Shown: in pieces, positions 11,447 to 20,127 of the stretch
Layout: the number at the start of each line of letters is the position of its first letter
Position numbering within the stretch: position 1 is the first letter of the stretch
Assembly: GCF_001056295.1 (NCBI RefSeq)
Contig: NZ_JVMD01000015.1
Coordinates: 434,001 to 498,000 of the forward strand
Length of the DNA stretch: 64,000 nt
Direction: 5' to 3'
Source of the DNA: Corynebacterium halotolerans
GTDB lineage: Bacteria; Actinomycetota; Actinomycetes; Mycobacteriales; Mycobacteriaceae
The notes under the pieces: model-generated
Database searches by the model: none
What the model was told of the DNA's origin: nothing
Seen by the model: only the letters and a program-made list of their open reading frames with translations
Made by a program: the position numbers and the translations under genes

Positions 11447-12951
11447 TTCTTCTCCGGCAGCGGAACCGACAAGGACACGGGCATGTCCGGCACTCCTTCG
11501 GCCCGGCCGTGGACGGCGTTGGCGTAACCCCACAGCAACTCGCCGCCGTCCTCGTGCATCTCTTCGGCGAGGTCGGCGATCATGCCGGCGCGGCGGCCGT
11601 CGTCGGTTTCGGCCTGCGCCGCGGCGAGCTTCCCGTCCCACTCGGGGTTCGAGCCGAAGCCGGACAGGTTGAACATCGCCTTCGAGCCGGTCAGGAACGA
11701 CAGGCCGGATTCCAGGGGGCGGTTGACGAAGTACGAGGCGAACACGGGCAGCTTCTTCAGCGCGCCCATGTCGGCGAAGTAGGTGGTCGGGTCCCGCTTG
11801 TCGACGGTGACCTTCACGCCGGCCTCCTCGAACTGGCGCGCGGCCAGCTCGGCGCCGTCGTTCATGCCCGGGGAGAAGTCCGCGGTGACGATGGTGAACT
11901 CCTTGACGCCCTTCTTCTCGAAGATGCGGCGGGCCTCCTCGATATCCCGCTTGGGGGCCTTGATCTTCTCCGGGTAGCCCGGGAAGCCCAGGCCCGGGAT
12001 GTCCGCGCCCGGCTCGCCGGCGCCGTCGAGCGCCTGGTCCACCAGCGCCCGGCGATCGAGCGCGATCTTGGCCGCGCGGCGGACGTCGGGATCGTCGAAC
12101 GGGGCGACGGTCGTGTTGAGGATGAACATCAGCCCCTTCGAGTCGGCGGTGCCCGGGACCCACGCCTCGGCGGTCCGCAGGCTGCGCCGGGCCGTGGCCG
12201 GGAGATCGACGGCCAGATCGACGGCGCCGGAATCGACCGCCCTGCTCCGTGCGTCGGCGTCGGCGATGACCTGCACCTCGAGGTTGTCGGAGATGCGCTT
12301 TTCGGCCGGGTACTCCGGGTTGGCGGTGAGCTTCCACCCCTGGCCCGAGTCGCCGGAGTCCACCACGTAGGGGCCCGAACCGATGCCGTTGGACGGGTCG
12401 CCGCCCTTGAACACCAGGCTGGACAGGCCCAGGACGGCCCCGACGAAATCGGCCCGCGGCCGGGACAGCGTGAACTCGACGGTGGAGTCGTCCTTCGCGG
12501 AGGACGCCCCGAGGTCGATGTCGGCGAGGGTCATGCCCTTCATCGGATCCTTGGCCGTCTCGCGGAACGACGCCAGCACGTCTTCGGCGGTCACGGGAGA
12601 GCCGTCGGAGAACTTCGCGCCGTCGCGCAGGGACACCGTCCAGACCGTGGCGTCGTCGTTCGGCTCGGCTTTCGCCGCGAGCTGGAACAGCGCGCCGTCG
12701 TCGCCGGCGATGACCAGCGATTCGTAGACCGCGTACAGCACCGCCCAGGTGGCGGTCGACATCGCCTCGGCGGGGCTCAGGCCCTCGCCGGGGGCGCCGA
12801 TGGCGGCGATGCGGAGGGTGTCCAGCTTCTTTCCGGGCTCCTTGCCGTTGCCGCCGTCGGAGGGGTCGGACGAGCAGGCCGCGAGGACGGGGCCGGCGGT
12901 CGCGGCGGCTGCGGCGGTGGCCAGGATGCGGAGGAAGGTACGGCGTTGCAT
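11443..12951 (-). CDS. Extracellular solute-binding lipoprotein, family 5 (peptide/nickel/metallophore type)
   Basis: 502 aa. The N-terminus MQRRTFLRIL carries a twin-arginine-like motif. A hydrophobic Ala-rich stretch and lipobox VLAAC follow, giving a lipidated Cys26, so it is probably a membrane-anchored lipoprotein. The body shows family-5 features: the conserved DGAKFSDGSPVTAEDVLASF and NTTVAPFDDPDVRRAAKIALDR. Family members bind oligopeptides, nickel chelates or metallophores. It is the first subunit of a three-component importer with all overlaps at four bases. It sits 105 bp downstream of the FAD reductase on the same strand, so the left arm is probably one operon. Chelate import is inferred from context only. 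Confidence 0.9.
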   Translation of the reverse strand: MQRRTFLRILATAAAAATAGPVLAACSSDPSDGGNGKEPGKKLDTLRIAAIGAPGEGLSPAEAMSTATWAVLYAVYESLVIAGDDGALFQLAAKAEPNDDATVWTVSLRDGAKFSDGSPVTAEDVLASFRETAKDPMKGMTLADIDLGASSAKDDSTVEFTLSRPRADFVGAVLGLSSLVFKGGDPSNGIGSGPYVVDSGDSGQGWKLTANPEYPAEKRISDNLEVQVIADADARSRAVDSGAVDLAVDLPATARRSLRTAEAWVPGTADSKGLMFILNTTVAPFDDPDVRRAAKIALDRRALVDQALDGAGEPGADIPGLGFPGYPEKIKAPKRDIEEARRIFEKKGVKEFTIVTADFSPGMNDGAELAARQFEEAGVKVTVDKRDPTTYFADMGALKKLPVFASYFVNRPLESGLSFLTGSKAMFNLSGFGSNPEWDGKLAAAQAETDDGRRAGMIADLAEEMHEDGGELLWGYANAVHGRAEGVPDMPVSLSVPLPEKK

Positions 12952-13001
12952 GTGGGTCTCTTCTCTGTGATTCGTTTGTGGTTCGGGAGCCCGGGGGTCC
13001 G

Positions 13002-13038
13002 GGTGGTCGGTGGCCGGTGGTCGGTGGTCGGTGGCCGG
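13002..13038 (+). repeat. 16-bp direct repeat upstream of the binding-protein gene
   Basis: GGTGGTCGGTGGCCGG occurs at 13002-13017 and 13023-13038 (21-bp period), with further partial GGTGG units. It fills most of the gap between the FAD reductase and the lipoprotein gene. No promoter was recognised here. Confidence 0.6.
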
Positions 13039-13056
13039 GGCCACGGGGCCACGGGG

Positions 13057-14043
13057 CTACTGGGCCGTCGGGACGGGGATGCGGGGATCGGACATGAACA
13101 GGTCCTGATCCGCCCACACCGCGACCTTCTGTCCTTCGCCGATCGCCTGGGCGACGAAGGTCAGCGGTTCCGGTTCGCCGCGGCGCACGGCGCAGTCGCC
13201 GGCGGCGAACACCTGCGGGACCGAAGACCTGCCGTGGTCGTCGACGACGATGCAGCCGCCGTTCATCTCCGCGCCGAGCCGTTCGCCGAGGTCTCCGCCC
13301 GCGACGGTCGGCGGCACGGCGAAGACGACCTCGCACTGGAGCGGTCCCGGCGAGGTCGACGTCACCTCGACCGTCCCCGGCTCGCCGGAGATTCCGGTGG
13401 CGGCGCCGTCGATGAGCTCTACGCCCGTTTCGGGCAGCGCGGCCAGCAGATCCTCGGGGATCGAGGAGCGTTCCGCGAGCAGCCGCACGCGGTCCGAGAT
13501 GCGGTCGCGGAGGTAAAGGGCCTGATACGCGGCTTTCATCGGCGGCGTCCCGGGGACGGAGACGACGACGATGTCCTTGCCCCGTGCTTCGTGGCCGTGG
13601 CAGTACGGGCAGTGGAACGAATATCGGCCGTGCGATTCCGACAGGCCGGGCAGTCCGTCGATGACGTCGCGAAGCCCGGATCCGACGATGACGCGGCGGG
13701 CGAAGATTGCCGTGCCGTCGTCGCAGGCCAGCTCGACCCCGTCGCGTTCCGCATCCGCCCGCCCGTCCGTGACGGCGGCGCGGCGGTAGCGGACCGTGTC
13801 CAGTGCGGCGAGCTCGTCGCGCGCCCGCGCGCGGATGTCGGCCGGCGGCGTGCCCTCGATCCCGATGAGCATGTGGGCCCCGGTGGACCGCGCGTTCCGG
13901 TAATCGCCGGAGTCGAACACGATGACGGATCGGCCCTGGCGGCCCAGGACGAGCGCGGACTCCAGGCCCGCGGCCCCGCCTCCGACGATGGCGACGTCGC
14001 ATGTTTCCGGGCCCGGATTCGGGGGTGATTGTCTGCCGGTCAA
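13057..14043 (-). CDS. Thioredoxin reductase-like FAD/NAD(P)H oxidoreductase with CPYC active site
   Basis: 328 aa with a TTG start at 14043; GAGGAG lies five bases upstream, which decides the start over the ATG at 14094. The FAD motif VGGGAAGLESA lies near residues 18-28, the redox-active pair CPYC at Cys145/Cys148, and the C-terminal FAD motif VFAAGDCA. This is the low-molecular-weight thioredoxin reductase / GliT-like family, which oxidises or reduces dithiols; several members serve natural-product clusters. It is the first gene left of the DtxR-like box, divergent from the NRPS. Possible roles are reduction of a thiazoline, release or recycling of a metal chelate, or thiol protection. All of these are inference, and no dedicated thiazolinyl reductase is present. 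Confidence 0.85.
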   Translation of the reverse strand: MTGRQSPPNPGPETCDVAIVGGGAAGLESALVLGRQGRSVIVFDSGDYRNARSTGAHMLIGIEGTPPADIRARARDELAALDTVRYRRAAVTDGRADAERDGVELACDDGTAIFARRVIVGSGLRDVIDGLPGLSESHGRYSFHCPYCHGHEARGKDIVVVSVPGTPPMKAAYQALYLRDRISDRVRLLAERSSIPEDLLAALPETGVELIDGAATGISGEPGTVEVTSTSPGPLQCEVVFAVPPTVAGGDLGERLGAEMNGGCIVVDDHGRSSVPQVFAAGDCAVRRGEPEPLTFVAQAIGEGQKVAVWADQDLFMSDPRIPVPTAQ

Positions 14044-14346
14044 GGTAGCTCCTCGGAGTCGATGGCGGTGCGTTTCACACCACGTGGAAATCAACTTATC
14101 GTATAGTCCCGGTGATGCCTATCTGTAGGCAAGCCTAGCCTTTAGCATTCGCCCCGGAGGGTGCGTCGGGCATCGTTGCAAATCAAAGAAAATGCGCATC
14201 TAACTGTGTGAATGGAAATGTGTGAGGTGTGACACAGGAAATGGTGGGCGAAGCCCGCGTGATGTAGCGTGTCCCACATTTGGCGCCTATTGGAAACCAT
14301 TGGCAATTAGAATACATGTCACCTTGGATGGTGCAGAAGGAGACCG
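14044..14346. promoter_or_regulatory. Divergent control region between left and right arms of the metallophore locus
   Basis: 303 bp without a gene and clearly more A+T-rich than its surroundings. It holds the GAGGAG ribosome site of the reductase (14049-14054), TATAGT (14102-14107), the DtxR-like box (14125-14143), TAGAAT (14308-14313) as a possible -10, and AGAAGGAG just before the GTG start of the NRPS at 14347. No well-spaced -35/-10 pair stands out, so start sites are not assigned. Confidence 0.7.
14125..14143 (+). promoter_or_regulatory. DtxR/IdeR-like iron box
   Basis: GTAGGCAAGCCTAGCCTTT matches the 19-bp DtxR/IdeR consensus TTAGGTTAGCCTAACCTAA at about 13-14 positions, including the central AGCCTA and flanking TAGG and CCT. 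It lies between divergent operons, so it could repress both when iron is plentiful. This is by-eye matching; binding is inferred. Confidence 0.55.
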
Positions 14347-17300
14347 GTGATCGAATCCAAGAAGCTGCAGGAACTGCTCGCGGGGGTGCTGGGGGATTTC
14401 GATCCGGGGAAGTCGTTGATCGACCAGGGGTTGGATTCCTTCGGTGCGGTGCGGGTGCAGCGGGAAATCGCCAATCAGTTTGACGTCGACGTCCCGTTGT
14501 CGGAATTCCTCCGGGACGCGCCCGCCGCCGAGCTGGCCGACACCGTTTCGCGCACCGTCGGCGGCGCCGCGCCGTCACCGGAATCGCAGGTGCGTGCGGA
14601 GGTCGCGCCGGGCCCCGTGGACCGGGACTCGTCGCCGCTGACCCCGGTTCAGGCCACGTACTGGGTCGGCCGCCACGGGGACTACCTCCTCGGCGGGATT
14701 TCGACCCGCTTCTACCTGGAGTTCGATCTGCTTCACGACGGTGACCGCACCGCCTTCGTCGGGCATCTGGAAGAGGCGTGGAACCGCGTGGTCGACCGCC
14801 ACGGGATGCTCCGCGCCATCGTGGGCCGCGACGGGCTCCAGCGTCTTCCGGAGGAGCGCGGGGTGCACCGCATCGCGGTGAGCGATGAGCCGACGGAGGC
14901 GATCCGGGAGCGCCTCGCCCGGCGTGTGCCCGATCCCGCGCAATGGCCGGTCCACGATGTCGAAGTGGGCGTCATCGATGATCGGACGGTGCGCGTGCAT
15001 GTGGGATTCGAGGTGGTGCTCATCGATTTCCCGGGCATCGTCAGGGTGCTCGACGACTGGGGCAGGGCCCTCGAGGGCGCCGATCTGGGCGAGGAGACGA
15101 CCACGTTCCCGGAAATCGTCAACGGCCTGCCCGGGGCGCCGGCCCCCGCCGATCTCGCGCACTGGGAGAAGAAGGCTCCGCAGCTGCACCCGGGGCCGTT
15201 GACCGACGAGCAAGTCGATGCCGATGCCGCGCGGCCGCCGCGGTTCCACCGCCATGAAGCGACCATCCCCGCGCCGGAGTGGGCCAAGTTCCGCGACAAC
15301 GCGCGGGCGCACGGCGCCAGCCCGTCGGGCGCTCTGTTGGCGGTGGCGGCGCATGCGTTGCGCTGCGCGGGAACGCGGGAACGGTTCAGCCTGGGGGCCA
15401 CGTTCTTCTCTCCCGACGGCACCGGCGACGCCCCGGTGGGCGACTACACCCGCACCGGCGTCGTGGACGCGGGCGAACCGGGCGGTGCCATGGGGCCGCG
15501 GGCGGCCGCCGCGACCCGGGAATTGTGGGATGCGCTGGAGCACGCCACGGTCACGTCCGCGGACATCATGAGGATGCGCGCGGCCGCGGCGTCCGGGGAA
15601 GGGGCTCCCGCGGACGACGCGGCGGCCCTGCCCGAGTTCCCCGTGGTGTTCACCTCCGCCATCGGCCACGGCGGCGGTCCCGCCCACTGGCCCGGGATTC
15701 CCCGCTGGGGCGTCAGCCAGACCCCGCAGGTGCTCGCCGATCTGCTGCATTGGGAACGCGACGGCGACCTGGTGCTGGCCTGGGACTGCGTGGACGCGGC
15801 GTTGCCGGAGGGATTCGGCGACACGGCGCTGGGCGTGGCCGTCGCCGCCATCCGGGCGCTGGCCGACGCCGCCGCCTGGGACGACGCCGCCCTCGCGACC
15901 GATCCGTGGTTCCGCCACCCCGATGAGGTGCAGCGCCCCCGGTCGGCCACGGCCGGGGATCCCGCCATCGACGCCCTGCTCCGCGAGCGCGCCGGTGCGG
16001 CGCCGGAGGCCACGGCCGTCATCGACGCCGAGGGCACGTGGAGCAGGGCGGAACTGGACCTGTGCGCCGACGCCGTCGCCGCCGCGGTGTCCGCCGCCGC
16101 CCGGGACATCGGCGAATACCGGACGGGTGCCCCGGTGCTGGTCCAGATGGGCAAGTCGAGGGATCAAATCGCCGCCGTGACCGGCATCGTCCGGGCCGGC
16201 CTGGCCTACATCCCCGTCGATCCCTCGTGGCCCTCCCGCCGCGTCGCCGCCGTCGCGGCGAGGTCCGGCGCGAAACTGTGCATCGCCGACGACGGGGTCG
16301 AGCTCGCGGAAGGCGTCGCGCGCATCGACCTCGGCACGGAGAACCTCGGCTCGGGGGACCTCGGCACGGAGAACCTCGGCTCGGGGGACGTTGGCACGGA
16401 GAAGCCCGGTGGCGAGGGCGGCTCCGCGCCGGATGATGCGGCCGACCGAATCGAACCCGGACCGGAGGATCTCGCGTACGTGATCTTCACGTCCGGTTCC
16501 ACCGGCGAACCGAAGGGCGTCGCCATCGAGCATGACCAGGCCCGCACCACCATCGACGACGTCAACGTGCGCTTCGGGCTCGCCGATTCCGACGTCGTGC
16601 TCGGGTTGTCGGCGTTGAGCTTCGACCTGTCCGTGTGGGACATCTTCGGCGTCCTGGGGGCCGGCGGCGCGCTGCTGCTGCCCGACGGAGAGAAGCTCCG
16701 GGATCCGTCGCACTGGCTCGAACTGTGTTCGCGGCACCGGGTCAGCGTGTGGAACTCGGCGCAGCCGCTGCTCGAAATGCTGGTGGAATACGCGGAGATC
16801 GATCCCGAGCCGGCGAAGGAAGCCCTGCGGCACCTCCGCCTGGTCATGTTGTCCGGCGACTGGATTCCCGTCACGCTGGCCCGGCGCCTGTGGGAGCTCG
16901 CGCCGAACGCGCGGGTTTACAGCCTGGGCGGGGCGACGGAGGCGTCGATCTGGTCCATCCACCACCCCGTGGCGCCGGGCGACGAGTTCCAGCCGTCGAT
17001 CCCGTACGGCGCCGCGCTGGGCGGCCAGTGGTTCCGGATCCTCGATGACGACGGCGATCCCGCCCCGATCGGCGTCCCCGGCCATCTGCACATCGGCGGT
17101 GCCGGGGTGGCCCGCGGGTACATCGGCGACCCCGGGCGCACGGCCGAGCGCTTCCGCGTGCATCCGCGCACGGGCGAGCGGCTCTACGACACCGGTGACA
17201 TGGGCGAGTGGCTCCCGAACGGGGAGATCCGTTTCCTGGGCCGGGTTGACCGGCAGGTGAAGATCAACGGTTTCCGCATCGAACTCGGCGAGGTGGATGC

Positions 17301-20127
17301 CGCGCTGTCCCGGTGCGCGTCGGTGCGCGCCGCCGTTTCCGCCGCGCCCGAGGACGCCTCGGGCCGCAAGCGCCTGATCTCCCACGTGGTGCCGGCCGAT
17401 CCGGAGAACTTCGACGACGGCGCGCTGCGGGCGGAACTCGGGCGGCTGCTGCCGACGTACATGATCCCCTCCCGGTTCATGGTCCACGACCGGCTGCCGG
17501 TGACCGCCAACGGGAAGATCGACCACAAGGCGCTGCCGAATCCGTGGGAGAAGGGGGCCGCCGCTCCGGCTGCACCGGCCGCTCCCGCTGCGCCGGACAT
17601 TCCGGCCGCTCCGACCGCTCCGCCCGCGCCGGCTGGGCCTGCACCCGCCGTCGCCGGAACCCCGGCCGATATCCTCCCCTCCGCTCCGGTCCCCGCTGCC
17701 GCCGCCGAGCCCGCACCCGCCGCCGACGATCACGGGGATCTGACCCCCACCCAGTTGGGCATCGGTTCCCTCGAACTGGTGCGCATGGCCAACGTCATCG
17801 AGGACCGGACCGGGCAGCGGCCCCCGCTGGCGCAACTGCTGTCGCGCCCGTGGCGGCGGACGCTCGAGGCCGCCGGGCTCGTTGACGAGCAGCCGGCGGT
17901 CCCGGCCCCCGCCGCCGAGCGGCGCAACGTCGGGGATACGGAAGAGTCCGGCGGCGGGGTCGTCGCCGAGCAGCCGCCGGAAGGGGATCTCCTCGCCGCG
18001 GGCGTGGCCGCCGGGGGGCGCTTCCGCGCCGAGTTCCCGCGAACGGGGGAGCATCTGGAGGAGCAGTTCCTCAGGGTCGGCCACTGGCTGCGGTCCGTGC
18101 GCGCGAGCGTCGCCGACGGCGTGGACGTGATCGCCGAGCCCGGGACGGGGGAGACCCTGTGCACCGTGGAGCTGTCGGCCGGGATCGTCGCGCCGACCGT
18201 CCCCGAGCCGGACCTCCGCCCGGCCCCGCTGACGCCGCTGCAGCTGGGATACCTGGTCGGTCGCGCGGACGAGTGGCTCGTCGACCCCGTGACCCCGCAC
18301 TACTACACCGAGGTCGCGATGGAATCGCTCGACGTCGCGGCGCTGCGGGCCGCCCTCGATGAGGTGGTCGCCGCCCATCCGGCGCTGTCGCTGACCGTCC
18401 GCGCCGACGGATCGCAGATCATCGATACGGCGTGTCGCCCGCACGTGGCGTACCGCGATTTCCGCGGCAGCGCGGATCCGGAGCGCGACCTCGCCGCGGT
18501 GCGCGCGGAAGGCCGCCGCGGCGTGGCCGAGCCCTTCGGCGAGCCGTGGCTCCGGCTCGCCGCCAGTCGGCTCGACGACGGTTGGCGCCTGCACATGTCC
18601 ATCGACATGCTCTTCTGCGACGTGATCGGGGCCCGCGTCCTCGCGGAGGATCTGCTGCGGGCCTACCGCGGCGAGCGCCTCGATCCGCCGGCGGCGTCCT
18701 TCCTCGGGCATGCGCGGGCACTGGCGTCGGCGCCCGTGCGCGGCACCCGCGCCATCGGCGGTGCCTCGGAGCGATCCGTCGGGGGATCCGCCGGGCCGGC
18801 GCCCGTGCTGTTGCCCGCGGCCGCGCCGACGTCCGGACGCTTCGCCCGCTCGCGTGCGTTCGTCGATTCCGCGGCCGCCGACGCGCTGGCCGCTCGCGCC
18901 CGCGAAGCATCCGCGACGCTCGACGGTCTGATCGCCGCGGCGGTTTCCGCCGTCGCGGGCGCGGTGACCGGTTCCCCCGCCCAACCCATCGTCGCCACGG
19001 TGCTGTCGCGGCCCCGCGGACACGAGCGGGTCATCGGCGAGTACACGTCGACCGTCGTCCTGCCCGCGCTGGATGGCCCGATGGCCGCCCGGGCGCGGGA
19101 CCTCACCGGGATCCTCGTCGACGCCGCGGACCGGGCGCACGCGGGCGCCGCCGATCCGGCAACCGCCGCCGAGCGCGGCGCCGGGGCGGGCGGGGGCCCG
19201 GTGGATGGCCCGGTGCCGCCCATCGTCTACTCCTCGGGGCTCGGTTCCGGGGGAGACCAGTCCGAGGTGCTGGGCGCTTTCGGCCGCACGGTCGACGCGA
19301 TCTCGTCCACCCCGCAGGTGCTCGTCGACGTGCAGGTGTTCCGGCGCGACGGCGGGTTGGCCATCATCGTCGATCATGCCGCCGATGCGCTCCAGGCGGG
19401 TGCCGGCGACGCCATCGCCGAGGGCATGGCCGCCGCGCTGGGGGCCATCGCCGATGGGGCGCTGCGGCTTTCCGACGCCCTGGTCCGGCCCTCGTCGTTC
19501 CTCCCGGATGGAGCTTCCGTGCTGCGGCCGGTGGACGTTTCCCGCGGCAATTTCGAGACGCCGGCATTCACGGGAACCGCCCGCGTCGCGCCGCCGACCG
19601 CGGGCGCGCCGGCACCGGGGTCCGCGCCCGCGGAACCTCGTGCGGGCGGGGCCGGCGGTGCCGCGCGGATCGAGCGCGTCATCGCGGAGGGGCTCGGCAG
19701 CATCCTCGGCACCGCCATCGGCGCGGCCGATCGGTCCCGCGGCTTCTTCGACGTCGGCGCGGCGTCGGCGGACCTCGTCCGGCTGCGCAACCATCTCGTC
19801 GCCGCGGGCCATGAACTGACGCTTCTCGACGTCTTCGCGCACCCGAGCATCGCGGAACTCGCCGCGTTCCTGGCCGGGGCGGCACCGGCACCGGCACCTG
19901 AATCGGCGGCGGAACCGGCGCGGGCGCCCGAACCGGATCCCGTCGTCCGCTCCGTCGCAAAGCCCGTGGGCGGCGAGCCTTCCGGGGCGCCGCTCGACGC
20001 CGCCCGCCTGCGCGGCGGGTCGCGCCGCCGCAATGCAATCGACCTCATCACAGCGGACCCGGCCACCGGGTCCGCGCCGGTCCCCGCGAACGTGACCGGC
20101 ACCGACATGAATGGAGCACGGCGATGA
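14347..20127 (+). CDS. Nonribosomal peptide synthetase ArCP-Cy-A-PCP-Cy-PCP (yersiniabactin HMWP2-like)
   Basis: 1926 aa; GTG start with AGAAGGAG upstream. The domains, in order, are as follows. Aryl/peptidyl carrier 1-75 (GLDSFG, Ser31). Cyclisation domain Cy1 from L98, its motif degenerate (E222, D227, G230). Adenylation domain about 545-1065, with YVIFTSGSTGEPKG at 711-724 and the A10 Lys1057. Carrier with Ser1141. Cy2 from L1295, motif D1420, D1425, G1428. Carrier with Ser1807. The A-domain pocket residues (FDLSVW, WNS, LSGDW, GGATEASIWS) resemble cysteine-activating domains of yersiniabactin and pyochelin. The only A domain would therefore have to load several carriers, as in HMWP2. Ala/Pro-rich linkers separate modules, and the first PCP seems to lack helix 1. 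It is coupled to the next gene by ATGA. It probably builds an aryl-(bis)thiazoline; the starter acid is unknown. Confidence 0.93.
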   Translation: MIESKKLQELLAGVLGDFDPGKSLIDQGLDSFGAVRVQREIANQFDVDVPLSEFLRDAPAAELADTVSRTVGGAAPSPESQVRAEVAPGPVDRDSSPLTPVQATYWVGRHGDYLLGGISTRFYLEFDLLHDGDRTAFVGHLEEAWNRVVDRHGMLRAIVGRDGLQRLPEERGVHRIAVSDEPTEAIRERLARRVPDPAQWPVHDVEVGVIDDRTVRVHVGFEVVLIDFPGIVRVLDDWGRALEGADLGEETTTFPEIVNGLPGAPAPADLAHWEKKAPQLHPGPLTDEQVDADAARPPRFHRHEATIPAPEWAKFRDNARAHGASPSGALLAVAAHALRCAGTRERFSLGATFFSPDGTGDAPVGDYTRTGVVDAGEPGGAMGPRAAAATRELWDALEHATVTSADIMRMRAAAASGEGAPADDAAALPEFPVVFTSAIGHGGGPAHWPGIPRWGVSQTPQVLADLLHWERDGDLVLAWDCVDAALPEGFGDTALGVAVAAIRALADAAAWDDAALATDPWFRHPDEVQRPRSATAGDPAIDALLRERAGAAPEATAVIDAEGTWSRAELDLCADAVAAAVSAAARDIGEYRTGAPVLVQMGKSRDQIAAVTGIVRAGLAYIPVDPSWPSRRVAAVAARSGAKLCIADDGVELAEGVARIDLGTENLGSGDLGTENLGSGDVGTEKPGGEGGSAPDDAADRIEPGPEDLAYVIFTSGSTGEPKGVAIEHDQARTTIDDVNVRFGLADSDVVLGLSALSFDLSVWDIFGVLGAGGALLLPDGEKLRDPSHWLELCSRHRVSVWNSAQPLLEMLVEYAEIDPEPAKEALRHLRLVMLSGDWIPVTLARRLWELAPNARVYSLGGATEASIWSIHHPVAPGDEFQPSIPYGAALGGQWFRILDDDGDPAPIGVPGHLHIGGAGVARGYIGDPGRTAERFRVHPRTGERLYDTGDMGEWLPNGEIRFLGRVDRQVKINGFRIELGEVDAALSRCASVRAAVSAAPEDASGRKRLISHVVPADPENFDDGALRAELGRLLPTYMIPSRFMVHDRLPVTANGKIDHKALPNPWEKGAAAPAAPAAPAAPDIPAAPTAPPAPAGPAPAVAGTPADILPSAPVPAAAAEPAPAADDHGDLTPTQLGIGSLELVRMANVIEDRTGQRPPLAQLLSRPWRRTLEAAGLVDEQPAVPAPAAERRNVGDTEESGGGVVAEQPPEGDLLAAGVAAGGRFRAEFPRTGEHLEEQFLRVGHWLRSVRASVADGVDVIAEPGTGETLCTVELSAGIVAPTVPEPDLRPAPLTPLQLGYLVGRADEWLVDPVTPHYYTEVAMESLDVAALRAALDEVVAAHPALSLTVRADGSQIIDTACRPHVAYRDFRGSADPERDLAAVRAEGRRGVAEPFGEPWLRLAASRLDDGWRLHMSIDMLFCDVIGARVLAEDLLRAYRGERLDPPAASFLGHARALASAPVRGTRAIGGASERSVGGSAGPAPVLLPAAAPTSGRFARSRAFVDSAAADALAARAREASATLDGLIAAAVSAVAGAVTGSPAQPIVATVLSRPRGHERVIGEYTSTVVLPALDGPMAARARDLTGILVDAADRAHAGAADPATAAERGAGAGGGPVDGPVPPIVYSSGLGSGGDQSEVLGAFGRTVDAISSTPQVLVDVQVFRRDGGLAIIVDHAADALQAGAGDAIAEGMAAALGAIADGALRLSDALVRPSSFLPDGASVLRPVDVSRGNFETPAFTGTARVAPPTAGAPAPGSAPAEPRAGGAGGAARIERVIAEGLGSILGTAIGAADRSRGFFDVGAASADLVRLRNHLVAAGHELTLLDVFAHPSIAELAAFLAGAAPAPAPESAAEPARAPEPDPVVRSVAKPVGGEPSGAPLDAARLRGGSRRRNAIDLITADPATGSAPVPANVTGTDMNGARR
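16330..16410 (+). repeat. 30-bp tandem repeat inside the adenylation domain
   Basis: Two perfect 30-bp copies (16330-16359, 16360-16389) and a partial third (16390-16410) encode LGTENLGSGD units. They sit just before the ATP-binding A3 motif, where family members have a variable loop. The repeat keeps frame. Confidence 0.85.

Noticed and set aside
10475..14002. Long minus-strand frame that includes permease 1
   Set aside because: Only the part from the GTG at 11446 has permease character; the upstream part is a shadow of the binding protein and reductase genes.
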